The notes beneath the pieces are model-generated. The model was given only the letters and a program-made list of their open reading frames with translations, made no database searches and was not told where the DNA came from. A stretch of DNA of 64,000 bases, from NCBI RefSeq assembly GCF_000383915.1, contig NZ_KB912942.1, positions 2,835,195-2,899,194 on the forward strand, in the 5' to 3' direction. A program made the translations under genes and the position numbers. Below, piece after piece: positions 42,672 to 51,812 of this stretch. The stretch's first letter is position 1. Each line of letters opens with the position of its first letter. Origin of the DNA: Amycolatopsis benzoatilytica AK 16/65 (GTDB taxonomy: Bacteria > Actinomycetota > Actinomycetes > Mycobacteriales > Pseudonocardiaceae).

Positions 42672-43402
42672 CCAGCCCGCGCGACGGTGACGATCGACTG
42701 GCTCGTCTCGGTCAGCGGCCCGCCGGAGAAATCGCCGTACTGGTGCTCGACGGCGAACCCGGCTCGGCGCAACGCCGCGTTCAGCGGGTCGACGTCGAGA
42801 AACCGCAGGGTCGCGCGGTCCGCGCGCAACGGGGTGGTCCGGTCGAGTTCGCCGACCGTTTCGGTGAACGTCACGACCCCGTCTTCCGCGGACTCGACCT
42901 CCCACCACGTGGCGAGACTGCGGCCGTCGTACTCGAACGGCACCGGTTCCGCCGCCGCCCACGCCTCCCATGCCCGCGCTTGCGGATTCCGGGTCTCGAA
43001 GACGAACCGACCGCCGGCCGCCAAAGCCGCCCGCACCGCGGTGAGCGAAGCGGCGATGTCGCCGTCGGTGACCAGGCATTGGAACGCGTTGTTCGCCATC
43101 GTCGCAAGCTCGAACTCGCCGCGCCACGGAATGTCCGCCGCCGGGCCTTCGACCCACTCGACGTCGGTTCGCCGACGCGCCCGGCGCAGTGCCGCGCGGT
43201 CCGGGTCGATCCCGGCGAGCCGGCCATGATGTCCTTGCCGGCGCAGCAGGTGCAGCATCTGGCCGGTGCCGCAGCCGACGTCGAGCACGGACCCGGCGGC
43301 CATCGCATGGCCGGTGTAGAACGCGTCGCTCGTGCCCGGCTCGGCGCGCCAGGGGTTCGTCACGTCGTAGACCGCGGCCGCGTCGTCCTCGCTGAACTCC
43401 AT
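42668..43402 (-). CDS. class I SAM-dependent methyltransferase
   Basis: Methyltransferase of 244 aa. Motif I is SVLDVGCGTGQML at about residues 38-50, followed by the acidic strand AGIDPDRAALRRAR and the motif IV-like ATMANNAFQCL. The C-terminal half forms the acceptor-binding cap. The acceptor is unknown. Convergent with the formyltransferase, sharing the CTAG of both stop codons. Confidence 0.88.
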   Translation of the reverse strand: MEFSEDDAAAVYDVTNPWRAEPGTSDAFYTGHAMAAGSVLDVGCGTGQMLHLLRRQGHHGRLAGIDPDRAALRRARRRTDVEWVEGPAADIPWRGEFELATMANNAFQCLVTDGDIAASLTAVRAALAAGGRFVFETRNPQARAWEAWAAAEPVPFEYDGRSLATWWEVESAEDGVVTFTETVGELDRTTPLRADRATLRFLDVDPLNAALRRAGFAVEHQYGDFSGGPLTETSQSIVTVARAG

Positions 43403-43469
43403 GCGGAAACCGTAGCGACGGCGGGAATGCCGCGGCCACCTTCTTTTCCGGTTTCCCGCCGAACGTCGG

Positions 43470-45107
43470 CTAACGCTCCGCGACCCGTCCCCCGGCCACC
43501 TCGAGCCGGCGGGTCACCGAGACCGCGTCCAGCATCCGGCGGTCGTGCGTCACCAGCAGCAGCGTGCCCGGGTAACTGTCCAAAGCGGACTCGAGCTGTT
43601 CGATCGCGGGCAGGTCGAGATGGTTCGTCGGCTCGTCCAGCACCAGCAGGTTCACCCCGCGCGCCTGCAGCAGCGCCAGCCCCGCCCGGGTGCGCTCGCC
43701 GGGCGACAGCGTCGCCGCGGAGCGCAGGACGTGCGCCGCCTTGAGGCCGAATTTCGCCAGCAGGGTACGGACTTCCGCGTCCGCAAGCGACGGGACCTCT
43801 TTCGCGAACGCGTCGACGAGCGGCAGGTCGCCGAGGAACAGCCGGCGGGCCTGGTCCACCTCGCCGACCACCACGCCCGGGCCAAGCGCGGCGCTGCCCT
43901 CCTCCAGCGGCAGCCGGCCGAGCAGCGCGGCCAGCAGCGTCGACTTTCCCGCGCCGTTCGCGCCGGTGATGGCGACCTTGTCCGCCCAGTCGATCTGCAG
44001 GTCCACCGGTCCCAGCGTGAACTCGCCGCGGCGCGCCACCGCCCCGCGCAGCGTCGCGACCACCGCACCGGCCCGCGGCGCGGCGGCGATCTCCATCTGC
44101 AGCTCCCACTCCTTGCGCGGCTCTTCGACCACGTCCAGCCGCTCGATCAGCCGCGCCGTCTGCCGGGCCTTCGCGGCCTGCTTCTCGGTGGACTCGCTGC
44201 GGAACTTGCGACCGACCTTGTCGTTGTCGGTCGCCTTGCGCCGGGCGTTCTTGACGCCCTTCTCCATCCACGCGCGCTGCATCCCCGCGCGCGCCTCCAG
44301 CGACTCCCGGGTGTTCGCGTACTGCTCGTACTCCTCGCGAGCGTGCCGCCGCGCGACCGCCCGTTCCTCCAAATAGGACTCGTAGCCGCCGCCGTACGCG
44401 CGCACCTGGCGCTGCGCCAGATCCAGTTCCACGACCCGGTCCACCGTGCGGGCCAGAAACTCCCGGTCATGGCTCACCAGCACCGTTCCCGCACGCAGCC
44501 CGGTCACAAACCGCTCCAGCCGGGCCAGCCCGTCCAGGTCGAGATCGTTCGTGGGCTCGTCCAGCAGGAAGATGTCGTACCGGCTGAGCAGCAGCGACGC
44601 CAGCCCGGCGCGCGCGGCCTGCCCGCCGGACAGCGACACCATCGGCTGCTCCAGGTCGACCGCCAGGCCCAGATCCGCGGCGACTTCGTCGGATCGTTCG
44701 TCCAGGTCCGCGCCGCCGAGCGCGAGCCAGCGGTCCAGCGCCGTCCCGTAGGCGTCGTCCGCGCCGTCCTCGCCGGCGGTGAGCGCCTCGGTGGCAGCGT
44801 CCAGCGCCACTTGCGCCTCCGCCACCCCGGTGCGCCTCGCCAGGAACGCGCGCACCGATTCCCCGGGCCGTCGCTCAGGCTCCTGCGGGAGGTGCCCGAC
44901 CGTCGCCGCCGGCGGGTTCAGCCGCACCTCGCCGGATTCCGGGCGGGCGAGCCCGGCCAGCGTGCGCAGCAAAGTGGACTTGCCGGCGCCGTTGACGCCG
45001 ACCAGGCCGATCACCTCGCCCGGGGCGACGACGAGATCAAGGCCGGAGAAGAGAACGCGGTCACCGTGGCCCGCGGCCAGGTCCTTCGCGACGAGTGTGG
45101 CGCTCAT
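43470..45107 (-). CDS. ABC-F family ATPase
   Basis: Soluble ABC-F protein of 545 aa with two nucleotide-binding domains and no membrane segment. Walker A motifs are GVNGAGKST (near residue 37) and GANGAGKST (near 355); signature motifs are SLSGGQAARA and TLSPGERTRA; Walker B is LLDEPTNDLD and VLDEPTNHLD. A charged inter-domain linker (about residues 240-320) fits the ribosome E-site arm. Members protect or remodel ribosomes, and some give antibiotic resistance. The ATG at 45107 matches the family N-terminus. Confidence 0.92.
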   Translation of the reverse strand: MSATLVAKDLAAGHGDRVLFSGLDLVVAPGEVIGLVGVNGAGKSTLLRTLAGLARPESGEVRLNPPAATVGHLPQEPERRPGESVRAFLARRTGVAEAQVALDAATEALTAGEDGADDAYGTALDRWLALGGADLDERSDEVAADLGLAVDLEQPMVSLSGGQAARAGLASLLLSRYDIFLLDEPTNDLDLDGLARLERFVTGLRAGTVLVSHDREFLARTVDRVVELDLAQRQVRAYGGGYESYLEERAVARRHAREEYEQYANTRESLEARAGMQRAWMEKGVKNARRKATDNDKVGRKFRSESTEKQAAKARQTARLIERLDVVEEPRKEWELQMEIAAAPRAGAVVATLRGAVARRGEFTLGPVDLQIDWADKVAITGANGAGKSTLLAALLGRLPLEEGSAALGPGVVVGEVDQARRLFLGDLPLVDAFAKEVPSLADAEVRTLLAKFGLKAAHVLRSAATLSPGERTRAGLALLQARGVNLLVLDEPTNHLDLPAIEQLESALDSYPGTLLLVTHDRRMLDAVSVTRRLEVAGGRVAER

Positions 45108-45228
45108 GTCGGGAACGAGTGTACGGGCAGCGGCCACGCCGCGTGCCGTGTGTCGGATCCGTCACTCCGGGTGGGTACTCTGGGCGGGTTGCCAGGCAGA
45201 GCGAACAGCAGTGAGGTCGGTGAAAACG

Positions 45229-46119
45229 ATGGCGGAACCCGCCCCGGTCCCGCACGGCCAGGGGAAGCAGCGGGCGCCTCGGCCGACGGTCAGCAGACGC
45301 CGGGAAGTGAGCCATGCCAGCGCGCGGTCGCTGCTGATGACAGTGCTGGGCGAGTACGTGCTGCCGCGCGACCGTCCGGTGTGGACGTCGCTGCTGGTCG
45401 AAGCGCTCGGGATGCTCGACATCGAGGAGAAGTCCGCCCGGCAGGCGCTGGCCCGGTCCTCGGCCGAGGGCTGGCTGGTATCCGAGCGGGTCGGCCGCCG
45501 GGTCCGCTGGTCGCTGACCCCGCCCGGGCGGCGGCTGCTCACCGAGGGGGCCGACCGGATATACGCCTTCGGCCGCGACGCGCGCGGCTGGGAAGGCCGC
45601 TGGCTGATGCTGATCGTCTCGGTGCCGGAAGCGAAACGCGACCTGCGCCACCGCCTGCGCACCCGGCTGACCTGGGCCGGTTTCGGGTCTCCGGTGGCCG
45701 GGGTGTGGGTGAGCCCGGACCCGAGCCGCGAGCCGGAAGCCCAGCAGATCGTCTCCGAGCTGGGCCTGGAGGCGCAGGCGATGTCGTTCACCGCGGACTA
45801 CGGCGCGATCGGCGGCCAGGACAGCATGGTGGAGCGGTCCTGGGACCTGTCCGAGCTGACCGACCGCTACGAGGACTTCATCGACCGGTTCACCGGCGTC
45901 TCCCCTGCCGGCGCGCCCGCGGTGCTGCGCGCGCAGACCGAGCTCGTGCACGAATGGCGTCGCTTCCCGTTCCTGGACCCGCAGCTGCCCGACGACCTGC
46001 TGCCCGCGGGATGGAGCGGGGCCAAGGCGGCCGAGCTGTTCCACCGCAAGCACGTGGAATGGCGGCCGACCGCACAGGCGTATTGGGACGAGCTGACCGC
46101 GAACGAGGAGCAAGCATGA
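45229..46119 (+). CDS. PaaX-family transcriptional regulator
   Basis: PaaX-type repressor of 296 aa. It has an N-terminal winged helix (ARSLLMTVLGEYVLPRDRPV, EKSARQALARSSAEGWL), the family core WEGRWLMLIVSVPEAKRDLR, and the C-terminal EWRRFPFLDPQLPDDLLP segment. PaaX proteins sense phenylacetyl-CoA-like aryl-CoA compounds. The gene overlaps the downstream crotonase by ATGA, so the regulator and enzyme are co-expressed. A GTG 18 nt upstream is an alternative start. Confidence 0.9.
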   Translation: MAEPAPVPHGQGKQRAPRPTVSRRREVSHASARSLLMTVLGEYVLPRDRPVWTSLLVEALGMLDIEEKSARQALARSSAEGWLVSERVGRRVRWSLTPPGRRLLTEGADRIYAFGRDARGWEGRWLMLIVSVPEAKRDLRHRLRTRLTWAGFGSPVAGVWVSPDPSREPEAQQIVSELGLEAQAMSFTADYGAIGGQDSMVERSWDLSELTDRYEDFIDRFTGVSPAGAPAVLRAQTELVHEWRRFPFLDPQLPDDLLPAGWSGAKAAELFHRKHVEWRPTAQAYWDELTANEEQA

Positions 46120-46886
46120 CCAAGCTGGAGCGCGACGGCGGGCTTGCCGTGCTCACCATCGACGAACCGCCGCTGAACCTCTACACCGTGGCGCTGCAGG
46201 ACGCGCTGCTGAACGCGATCGGCTCGCTGGAGGAGGAGCCCGCCCGTGCGCTGCTGATCCGCGCCGAAGGCCGCGTGGTGAGCGGTGGCGTCGATGTCGC
46301 GCTGTTCGACGCCCAGCCGTCCGCGGTCGAGGCGAAGGTGCTGTTCGACCAGCTGCTGACGGTGCCGGACCGCCTTGCCGCGCTGCCCTTCCCGACTGTG
46401 TTCGCCGCCCACGGCCTGTGCCTGACCTGGGCGTTCGAGGTGGCGATGGCATGCGATCTGCTGCTCGCCGCCGAGCGCGCGAAGTTCGGCCTGGTGGAGA
46501 AGGTCGTCGGTCTGACCCCGACGATGGGCGGCACGCAACGGCTCGCCGCGCGGGCCGGCGTCGCGCGGGCGAAGGAGTTCGTCTTCACCGGCGAACCGTT
46601 CGACGCCGCGACCCTGGAGCGGTGGAACGTGGTCAACCGGGTGCTGCCGAACGACGGTTTCGACGAGGCCGCGCGGGAGTTCACCCGTCAGCTCGCCGAA
46701 GGGCCGACTCAGGCGCACGCCGCGACGAAGCGCATCCTGGCGCATTTCGAACACGGCGGGGTGCCGGAGGCGAACGCGCACGTCACCACCATCGCCGCCG
46801 AGCTGTACCACACCGAAGACCTTCGCGGCGCGGTGAAATCGTTCCTCGCCGACGGTCCCGGAAAAGCGACGTACACCGGCAAATAA
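46116..46886 (+). CDS. enoyl-CoA hydratase/isomerase family protein
   Basis: Crotonase-fold protein of 256 aa. The oxyanion-hole strands are AEGRVVSGGVDVALFD and AAHGLCLTWAFEVAMACDL; the second Gly-Gly is replaced by LTWAFE, and the catalytic Glu region is FGLVEKVVGLTPTMGG. Altered active-site residues leave hydratase or isomerase activity open. Translationally coupled to the PaaX-type regulator, which suggests a role with aryl-CoA or acyl-CoA. Confidence 0.88.
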   Translation: MTKLERDGGLAVLTIDEPPLNLYTVALQDALLNAIGSLEEEPARALLIRAEGRVVSGGVDVALFDAQPSAVEAKVLFDQLLTVPDRLAALPFPTVFAAHGLCLTWAFEVAMACDLLLAAERAKFGLVEKVVGLTPTMGGTQRLAARAGVARAKEFVFTGEPFDAATLERWNVVNRVLPNDGFDEAAREFTRQLAEGPTQAHAATKRILAHFEHGGVPEANAHVTTIAAELYHTEDLRGAVKSFLADGPGKATYTGK

Positions 46887-46939
46887 CGCATTCGCCGCGC
46901 ACCGCATCCCTTTCAGCGGGAACCTTCTTGACCCGGTTC

Positions 46940-46967
46940 GCGCCGGCCCCGGAAACTGGGCCGGCGC
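46940..46967 (+). terminator. hairpin after the crotonase gene
   Basis: A perfect 10-bp stem GCGCCGGCCC with its complement and an 8-nt loop lies 54 bp after the crotonase stop and 28 bp before the next gene. It probably terminates the paaX-crotonase transcript. Confidence 0.6.
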
Positions 46968-46995
46968 CGCCGGAATACCTGGTCAAGGAGGACCG

Positions 46996-48168
46996 TTGTC
47001 CCGCATCCTGTTCCGGAGAGCCCTCGCCGCTCTCGGCGCCGTACCGCTGACCTTCGGCCTGTGCGCGGCTCCCGCCGTCGCCGCCCCGTTCGTCCACCCC
47101 GGCGTGCTGGTCAGCAAGAACCAGCTCGATTTCGTTCGCGACAAAGTGAAAACCGGCGCACAGCCGTGGAAAGCCGCATCCGAGCAGATGCTGGCCAGCC
47201 CGTACGCCTCGCTCTCCCGGCAGCCCAAACCGCGCGCCGACGTCGATTGCGGTTCGCGTTCGAATCCGAACAACGGCTGCACGGACGAACGCCAGGACGC
47301 CATCGCCGCGTACACCGACGCGCTGGCGTGGTATGTGACCCAGGATTCCCGGTATGCCGAGAAATCCGTCGCGATCATGGACGCCTGGTCCGCCACGATC
47401 ACCGAACACACCAACAGCAACGCCCCGCTGCAGACCGGCTGGGCGGGCGCGTCGTGGGCGCGGGCGGGCGAGCTGATCAAGGCGACTTACCAGAAGTGGC
47501 CGAACGAAGCCAAGTTCGCCGCGATGTTGCGCAACGTATACCTGCCGACTGTGGCGAAAGGCAGCAACAGCAACGGAAACTGGGAACTGGTCATGATGGA
47601 GGCCGCGGTCGGCATCTCAGTGTTCCTCGACGATCGCGCCAGCTACGACGCCGCGATGACCCGCTACCGCGACCGTGCGGCCGCGTATGTGTATCTGCCG
47701 AGCGACGGCGCGCTGCCGCACACCACCGCGAGCAGCGGGTTGAAGACGAAGGCGCAGATCGTGAAGTACTGGCAGGGCCAGTCGACGTTCACCGCCGGCC
47801 TGGCACAGGAAACCTGCCGCGACTTCACCCACACCGGCTACGGTCTGGCGTCCATCGCCGACATCGCCGAGACCTCCCGGATTCAGGGCGCCGACCTGTA
47901 CTCGACGGACATCGGGAAGCGGCTGCAGGCCGGGTTCGAGTTCCAGGCGAAGTACGAGCTGGGCGCGAGGGCGCCCGCCTCGTTGTGCGGCGGGAAGCTG
48001 AACCTCGGCTTGGGACCGGTGACCGAGGTGGCGTACAACGCGCTGCACGGCCGGATGGGCGCAGCTATGCCGGAGACCGGGAAGCTGACCGACCAGGACC
48101 GTCCAGAAGGGACGAACACTCTGTTCGTCGCTTGGGAAACCTTGACGCACGCCGGAAATCCCGGCTGA
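46996..48168 (+). CDS. secreted alginate-lyase-family protein
   Basis: Exported protein of 390 aa. A Sec signal peptide ends near APAVAA (residue 29). The rest fits the alginate lyase/PL5-like alpha-barrel family: the SKNQLDFVRDKVKTGAQPWK start, TNSNAPLQTGWAGASWARAG, GNWELVMMEAAVGISVFLDD, and the C-terminal YNALHGRMG. It probably depolymerises a uronate-containing or related polysaccharide outside the cell. A TTG at 46996 with AAGGAGG upstream is the start. Confidence 0.85.
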   Translation: MSRILFRRALAALGAVPLTFGLCAAPAVAAPFVHPGVLVSKNQLDFVRDKVKTGAQPWKAASEQMLASPYASLSRQPKPRADVDCGSRSNPNNGCTDERQDAIAAYTDALAWYVTQDSRYAEKSVAIMDAWSATITEHTNSNAPLQTGWAGASWARAGELIKATYQKWPNEAKFAAMLRNVYLPTVAKGSNSNGNWELVMMEAAVGISVFLDDRASYDAAMTRYRDRAAAYVYLPSDGALPHTTASSGLKTKAQIVKYWQGQSTFTAGLAQETCRDFTHTGYGLASIADIAETSRIQGADLYSTDIGKRLQAGFEFQAKYELGARAPASLCGGKLNLGLGPVTEVAYNALHGRMGAAMPETGKLTDQDRPEGTNTLFVAWETLTHAGNPG

Positions 48169-48208
48169 CCGGATCGCTGGGGGTGCGGCCCGCACCCCCA
48201 GCTCCGGT
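48168..48208. terminator. bidirectional hairpin between lyase and membrane-protein genes
   Basis: A 12-bp stem GCTGGGGGTGCG with its complement and a 3-nt loop is flanked by further pairing ACCGGA/TCCGGT. It lies between the convergent stops at 48168 and 48217. Confidence 0.75.
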
Positions 48209-48216
48209 CTGCCCCG

Positions 48217-49038
48217 TCAGCCTGGCAACTGCCCGGGACGGTCCACGATCCCGTACCCGACCAGCGCTTCGGCCGTGGTGCCCAGGTACGCATGCGTTGC
48301 CGGGTCGAATACCAGCGTGGTCCCCTGCCAGCTGACCCCGATCCCCGCCCGCCCGGCCGGATCCTTCGCGTTCTCGACCGCCGTCAGCCCCGGCACTTCA
48401 GCGACCGCGTTGTACATCGCCGCCCGCGACTGCGGCGCGAGGTAGCTCTCGCTGGACAGCTGGCCCACCTTGGCCCCCATCGCCGCCGACCCGCCGCCGA
48501 GGTACTTGTACATCTGATCGGTCGTCGCCGGAAGTCCTTTGCGGTAGGCCGGAGTTTTCTGGCAGCCCTGCTTCGGCTCCGGCAGTTTCTCCCCGGCCGG
48601 GTGGTATTTCCCGTCGACGCACACCGGCGCCGGCATCCCCTTGCCGTCGGCCCGGACGTAGCCGTCCTGCTCCCCGTCCGCCGACAGCCACTCCTCGCGA
48701 GTGCCGGCCGGAGTCTGCGTCTTGACGTAGAGGAACTGATCCCCGCGTGGCGGCGCGTCCGGATTGTTCAGGGCGGCGGCCGCGGCGTCGTGCAGCACCC
48801 GCACCGGGTCAGCCGCCGCAGTCTGCGCACTGCCGAACGGCCCCAGCGCCGCGACCGCTGTAATCGCCGCCGCGATCCCGGCCACCCCCGCCCCAGCCCA
48901 ACCGAACTTCTTGCGGCGCTCGGCTTTGACTTCTGCCGCGGCCGCCCGCAACAGCTTCTCGCGCGCCGCCGACAGGTCGTCCAGCGCAGGCAACGGCACT
49001 GCCGCCGCGCGCTCCCGGACCATCTTCAGCTCATCCAT
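48217..49038 (-). CDS. CU044_5270-type membrane protein (sigma-factor partner)
   Basis: Single-pass membrane protein of 273 aa. The cytoplasmic N-terminus (about 45 residues, many Arg/Lys/Glu) precedes one membrane helix (AGAGVAGIAAAITAVAALGP) and an extracytoplasmic domain (QFLYVKTQTPAGTREEWLS, MYNAVAEVPGLTAVENAKD). This is the usual layout of CU044_5270-family proteins encoded after ECF sigma factors. Its ATG overlaps the sigma gene by 8 bp. An anti-sigma-like or sensor role is inferred from position. Confidence 0.8.
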   Translation of the reverse strand: MDELKMVRERAAAVPLPALDDLSAAREKLLRAAAAEVKAERRKKFGWAGAGVAGIAAAITAVAALGPFGSAQTAAADPVRVLHDAAAAALNNPDAPPRGDQFLYVKTQTPAGTREEWLSADGEQDGYVRADGKGMPAPVCVDGKYHPAGEKLPEPKQGCQKTPAYRKGLPATTDQMYKYLGGGSAAMGAKVGQLSSESYLAPQSRAAMYNAVAEVPGLTAVENAKDPAGRAGIGVSWQGTTLVFDPATHAYLGTTAEALVGYGIVDRPGQLPG

Positions 49039-49597
49039 GTACGGAAACCTCCTCCGAATCAGTGCCGAGCGCGGCCCGCAACTTCCGCCGGGCGCGATTC
49101 AGCCGGGACCGGACAGTGCCGACCGGAATGCCGAGTGCCTCCGCGACCTCCTCGTAAGAAAGCCCCTCAGCCGCGGTAAGCAGGACAACGTCCCGGTCCC
49201 CGTCTGCGAGCGCCGCCAGCGCCGCCCCGAGCTCCGGCCCCCGCGCCTCCGCCACGACCCGCGCCGCGACGTCGTCGTCATGCGCCTCGGCGTGCGGCTG
49301 CGGCCGGACGACACGCAGCAGCCGGTACTCGCGAACCTCGTCGCGCCGATGCTGAGCCACGACGTTGGTCGCGATGCCGTACAACCACGGCCGCGCATCG
49401 GGACGCTGCCGGTCGTACCGCGCCCGCCGCCGAAACGCCGCCAAGAAGGTCTCGGCGAGCGCATCGTCAGCGACATCGCGCCCCAGCCGCCGGGCGAGAT
49501 ACCGGTGCAGATACGGCGCATGCCGGTCGAAGATCGCCGCGAACACCTCCGGCTCCCCGACCGAACGCCCGATCACGCCGGCGTCGTCTTCCGTCAC
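49031..49597 (-). CDS. ECF-type RNA polymerase sigma factor
   Basis: Sigma-70 family (extracytoplasmic function) factor of 188 aa. Region 2 is IFDRHAPYLHRYLARRLGRD and ALAETFLAAFRRRARYD, and region 4 is LSYEEVAEALGIPVGTVRSR. The GTG at 49597 gives the usual ECF length; the frame stays open further upstream. It is coupled to the membrane protein gene that follows. Confidence 0.9.
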   Translation of the reverse strand: MTEDDAGVIGRSVGEPEVFAAIFDRHAPYLHRYLARRLGRDVADDALAETFLAAFRRRARYDRQRPDARPWLYGIATNVVAQHRRDEVREYRLLRVVRPQPHAEAHDDDVAARVVAEARGPELGAALAALADGDRDVVLLTAAEGLSYEEVAEALGIPVGTVRSRLNRARRKLRAALGTDSEEVSVHG

Positions 49598-49783
49598 CCT
49601 GTGCCCCCGATCCCGTGGCCCGCTCTGTCCACCCTGTTGTCCGCACTCTGCCGGGTTTGAGTTCACGGCGCAGAGTTTGCGCAGGTCAACGGCAAGGGGG
49701 TACCTCATTGCGGGGGCAATCAGCCGACCCGCTAGAGTAGTCGCATCGCACTTCGCGGGGGTTGCTCCGGGAAGTGAGGAGTC

Positions 49784-49857
<74 letters not shown>

Positions 49858-49972
49858 CCGGACGACGGGTTTCCGCAGCTCAGCGCAGCGGGAACCCGTT
49901 TTTTCATGTGGTCGCAGGTGTCCTTCCGGTCTAGCACAGCGCTCGGTGACACCTTGACTGGAGGCTCTCCTC

Positions 49973-50269
49973 ATGCCGACCAATTTGACCAAACAGGGTC
50001 TGCCCCGCCCGGCCAGCGACCTGTGGCGCTCCTACCTCGAGGAGTGGGACCGCAGCCTCCGCGCCGACAACAAACCCCACACCACCCGCTGCAACTACGA
50101 ACTCGCCGTCAGCCAGCTCGCCGATTTCCTGGCCGAACGAGGCGGGCAACATCTCCAACCTAGCGGGATCAAGATCATGCTCCGCCGTCGCGGGCAGCTG
50201 GCCGGCATCCCGCACATGCACGCCCACCGGCCCCGGCACATCCTGTCCCACAACTGGCAGCTCGCGTAG
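49973..50269 (+). pseudogene. decayed tyrosine recombinase/integrase
   Basis: The first 60 codons resemble an integrase core-binding domain (LWRSYLEEWDRSLRADNKPH, TTRCNYELAVSQLADFLAE). The sequence then jumps to the second half of a catalytic domain (GIPHMHAHRPRHILSHNWQL), so most of the catalytic region is deleted. An in-frame TAG follows QLA, after which the frame continues with GNESDLMAIT. The catalytic Tyr is lost. Inactive relic beside tRNA-Pro. Confidence 0.8.
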
Positions 50270-50335
50270 GGCAACGAGTCCGACCTGATGGCCATCACTC
50301 TCTGTCGTCCGAGGGGAGCGACCGGAGGGGGAGCA

Positions 50336-50764
50336 ATGCAGCGGAGAACGGGGAGGGCCCTCGCGCTGGGCGGAACGATGGCGCTGTTCGCCGGGCTGGC
50401 TGCCAGCCCGGCGAACGCCGTCACCACCAACCCCTACACCCCCGAGGAGGTGTGCGGGGCGGGCTATCAGGTGATCGACTCGAGACCGGCGACGTGGAAC
50501 GGCAAGGCCTACGCGGGCGTGTACCTGCTATACAAATCGGGCGGCTACAACTGCGTAGCCACGATCAAGTGGACCGCGATCGGGACCCCGACCGACACCA
50601 TGGCCAGCCTGTACCGCGACTCCGAGGATTCCAGCCGGAACATCATCGACCAGGGCGACTACAAGTACTACGCCACGGTGCGCGGGTATGCGCCGGCCTG
50701 CATCAGCTACGCGGGCTGGTCCGGCGCTGCGGACGGCACAAGCGAATGGGGATGCTGTTCCTGA
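50336..50764 (+). CDS. secreted small protein, spore-associated-protein-A-like
   Basis: Exported protein of 142 aa with a signal peptide ending ASPANA. The mature part (YTPEEVCGAGYQVIDSRP, VYLLYKSGGYNCVATIKW, GDYKYYATVRGYAPACISY) follows the pattern of SapA-type spore-associated proteins: paired Cys and a beta-sandwich-like alternation. A strong ribosome binding site (GGAGGGGG) precedes the ATG. Its C-terminus (GCCS) is shorter than typical and may be altered. Lies within the decayed element. Confidence 0.7.
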   Translation: MQRRTGRALALGGTMALFAGLAASPANAVTTNPYTPEEVCGAGYQVIDSRPATWNGKAYAGVYLLYKSGGYNCVATIKWTAIGTPTDTMASLYRDSEDSSRNIIDQGDYKYYATVRGYAPACISYAGWSGAADGTSEWGCCS

Positions 50765-50987
50765 ACGGCGGCTACGAAGCCGTCGTGCTCGGGCCGGGAG
50801 CCACCGGCAAAGCGCTGACCGGCGCGGGCGTCCGTTTCGGACCGAGCCCGCAGTGACCACTGTGGACACGGTCGGCTCGTGTCCGCTTACTACTCGATCG
50901 GGGCTGTTGACCGGATACGTCCATAATATTACGCTCCGAACTGAAGTGCCCACACTCGGTGAGCACCGTCTTTACGTGGGGGTTGCG

Positions 50988-51446
50988 ATGCAGGTGCTTC
51001 GAAACGTGTTCCGTCCCGTCGCCGCTGGCGCGTGCGCGACCGCGTTGCTAACCACGGCGCTGAGCGGTCAAGCCGCAGCAACGACCGGCGCATCGGCCAA
51101 GGTCAGTTGCACCTCCGCCGACCGCTACATCAGCTACCCCAGCACCACCCACGCCACCGCAGTGCAATGGGCAGTGCGGGTCGACTGGTGCTACGACGGG
51201 AAAACCGTCAGCAACATCCGCCACTACGACTACCTCAAACAAGACGGCGGCGGAGTCGCCGACTACCAGGGCCTCATTCAGAACCAGCTCACCTACCCCG
51301 GCTCCGTCCATTACGAAGCAACGCTGGTGAAGCAGGCCAAGATCGCGCTGTGCGTGTTCAAAGTCGGCTGCTACCGGACGTACTACCCGATGGAGCGCTT
51401 CGTCCTCGGCAACAACGGCAGCTACCGCCTCGAACAACGCAAATGA
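50988..51446 (+). CDS. secreted hypothetical protein
   Basis: Exported protein of 152 aa with a signal peptide ending GQAAA. The mature domain has four Cys (SCTSAD, DWCYDG, ALCVFKVGCYRT) that could form two disulfides, and is rich in Tyr and Thr. I recognise no family. The start has GTGGGGG upstream. The upstream region (50765-50987) holds an A/T-richer promoter-like stretch. Confidence 0.65.
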   Translation: MQVLRNVFRPVAAGACATALLTTALSGQAAATTGASAKVSCTSADRYISYPSTTHATAVQWAVRVDWCYDGKTVSNIRHYDYLKQDGGGVADYQGLIQNQLTYPGSVHYEATLVKQAKIALCVFKVGCYRTYYPMERFVLGNNGSYRLEQRK

Positions 51447-51812
51447 CCACCGCACCCGATCATTGCCGATCGGGCCGCGACGCTGACGGAACTCGTTTGA
51501 CAGACCCTCCGGAACGGCGCGAGCGGGCCAACCAACGCGCCGGCAAGCGCGCAGAGCCGCGCGAGGACTTTGTTCATCGGGCGATCGTCGAGCCCTTGTG
51601 CAGCGGGTCGGTGAGGGCCCAGCGGATCGACCCCACCTGATTATGTCCGCGAGTTTTGAACGCACTTGTTCGTGGATTCTGAACGCGCATGTTGATCATC
51701 TTCGACCGCAGTACGGCGTTCCTCGCGATCAAGTGTGGCTTTTGCTCGCCGCGCTTTCGAGTCGGTCGTCCTCCGCTTCGCGCTGGGCGGTCCTTCAGCG
51801 TCGCCCGCGCCG
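51447..51812. other. gene-free, A/T-richer stretch
   Basis: No gene can be supported over about 360 bp. Composition is less G/C-rich than the rest of the window. Short related segments TTTTGAACGCACTTGTT (from 51654) and TTCTGAACGCGCATGTT lie about 24 bp apart, possibly an imperfect tandem repeat. It fits foreign or decaying DNA within the element. Confidence 0.4.

Noticed and set aside
43545..46886. A very long open frame (over 1,100 codons) on the plus strand across the ABC-F, PaaX and crotonase region
   Set aside because: Its first half is antisense to the ABC-F gene and Arg/Gln-rich without family features; only the last 256 codons are the real crotonase gene. Long antisense frames are expected at this GC content.
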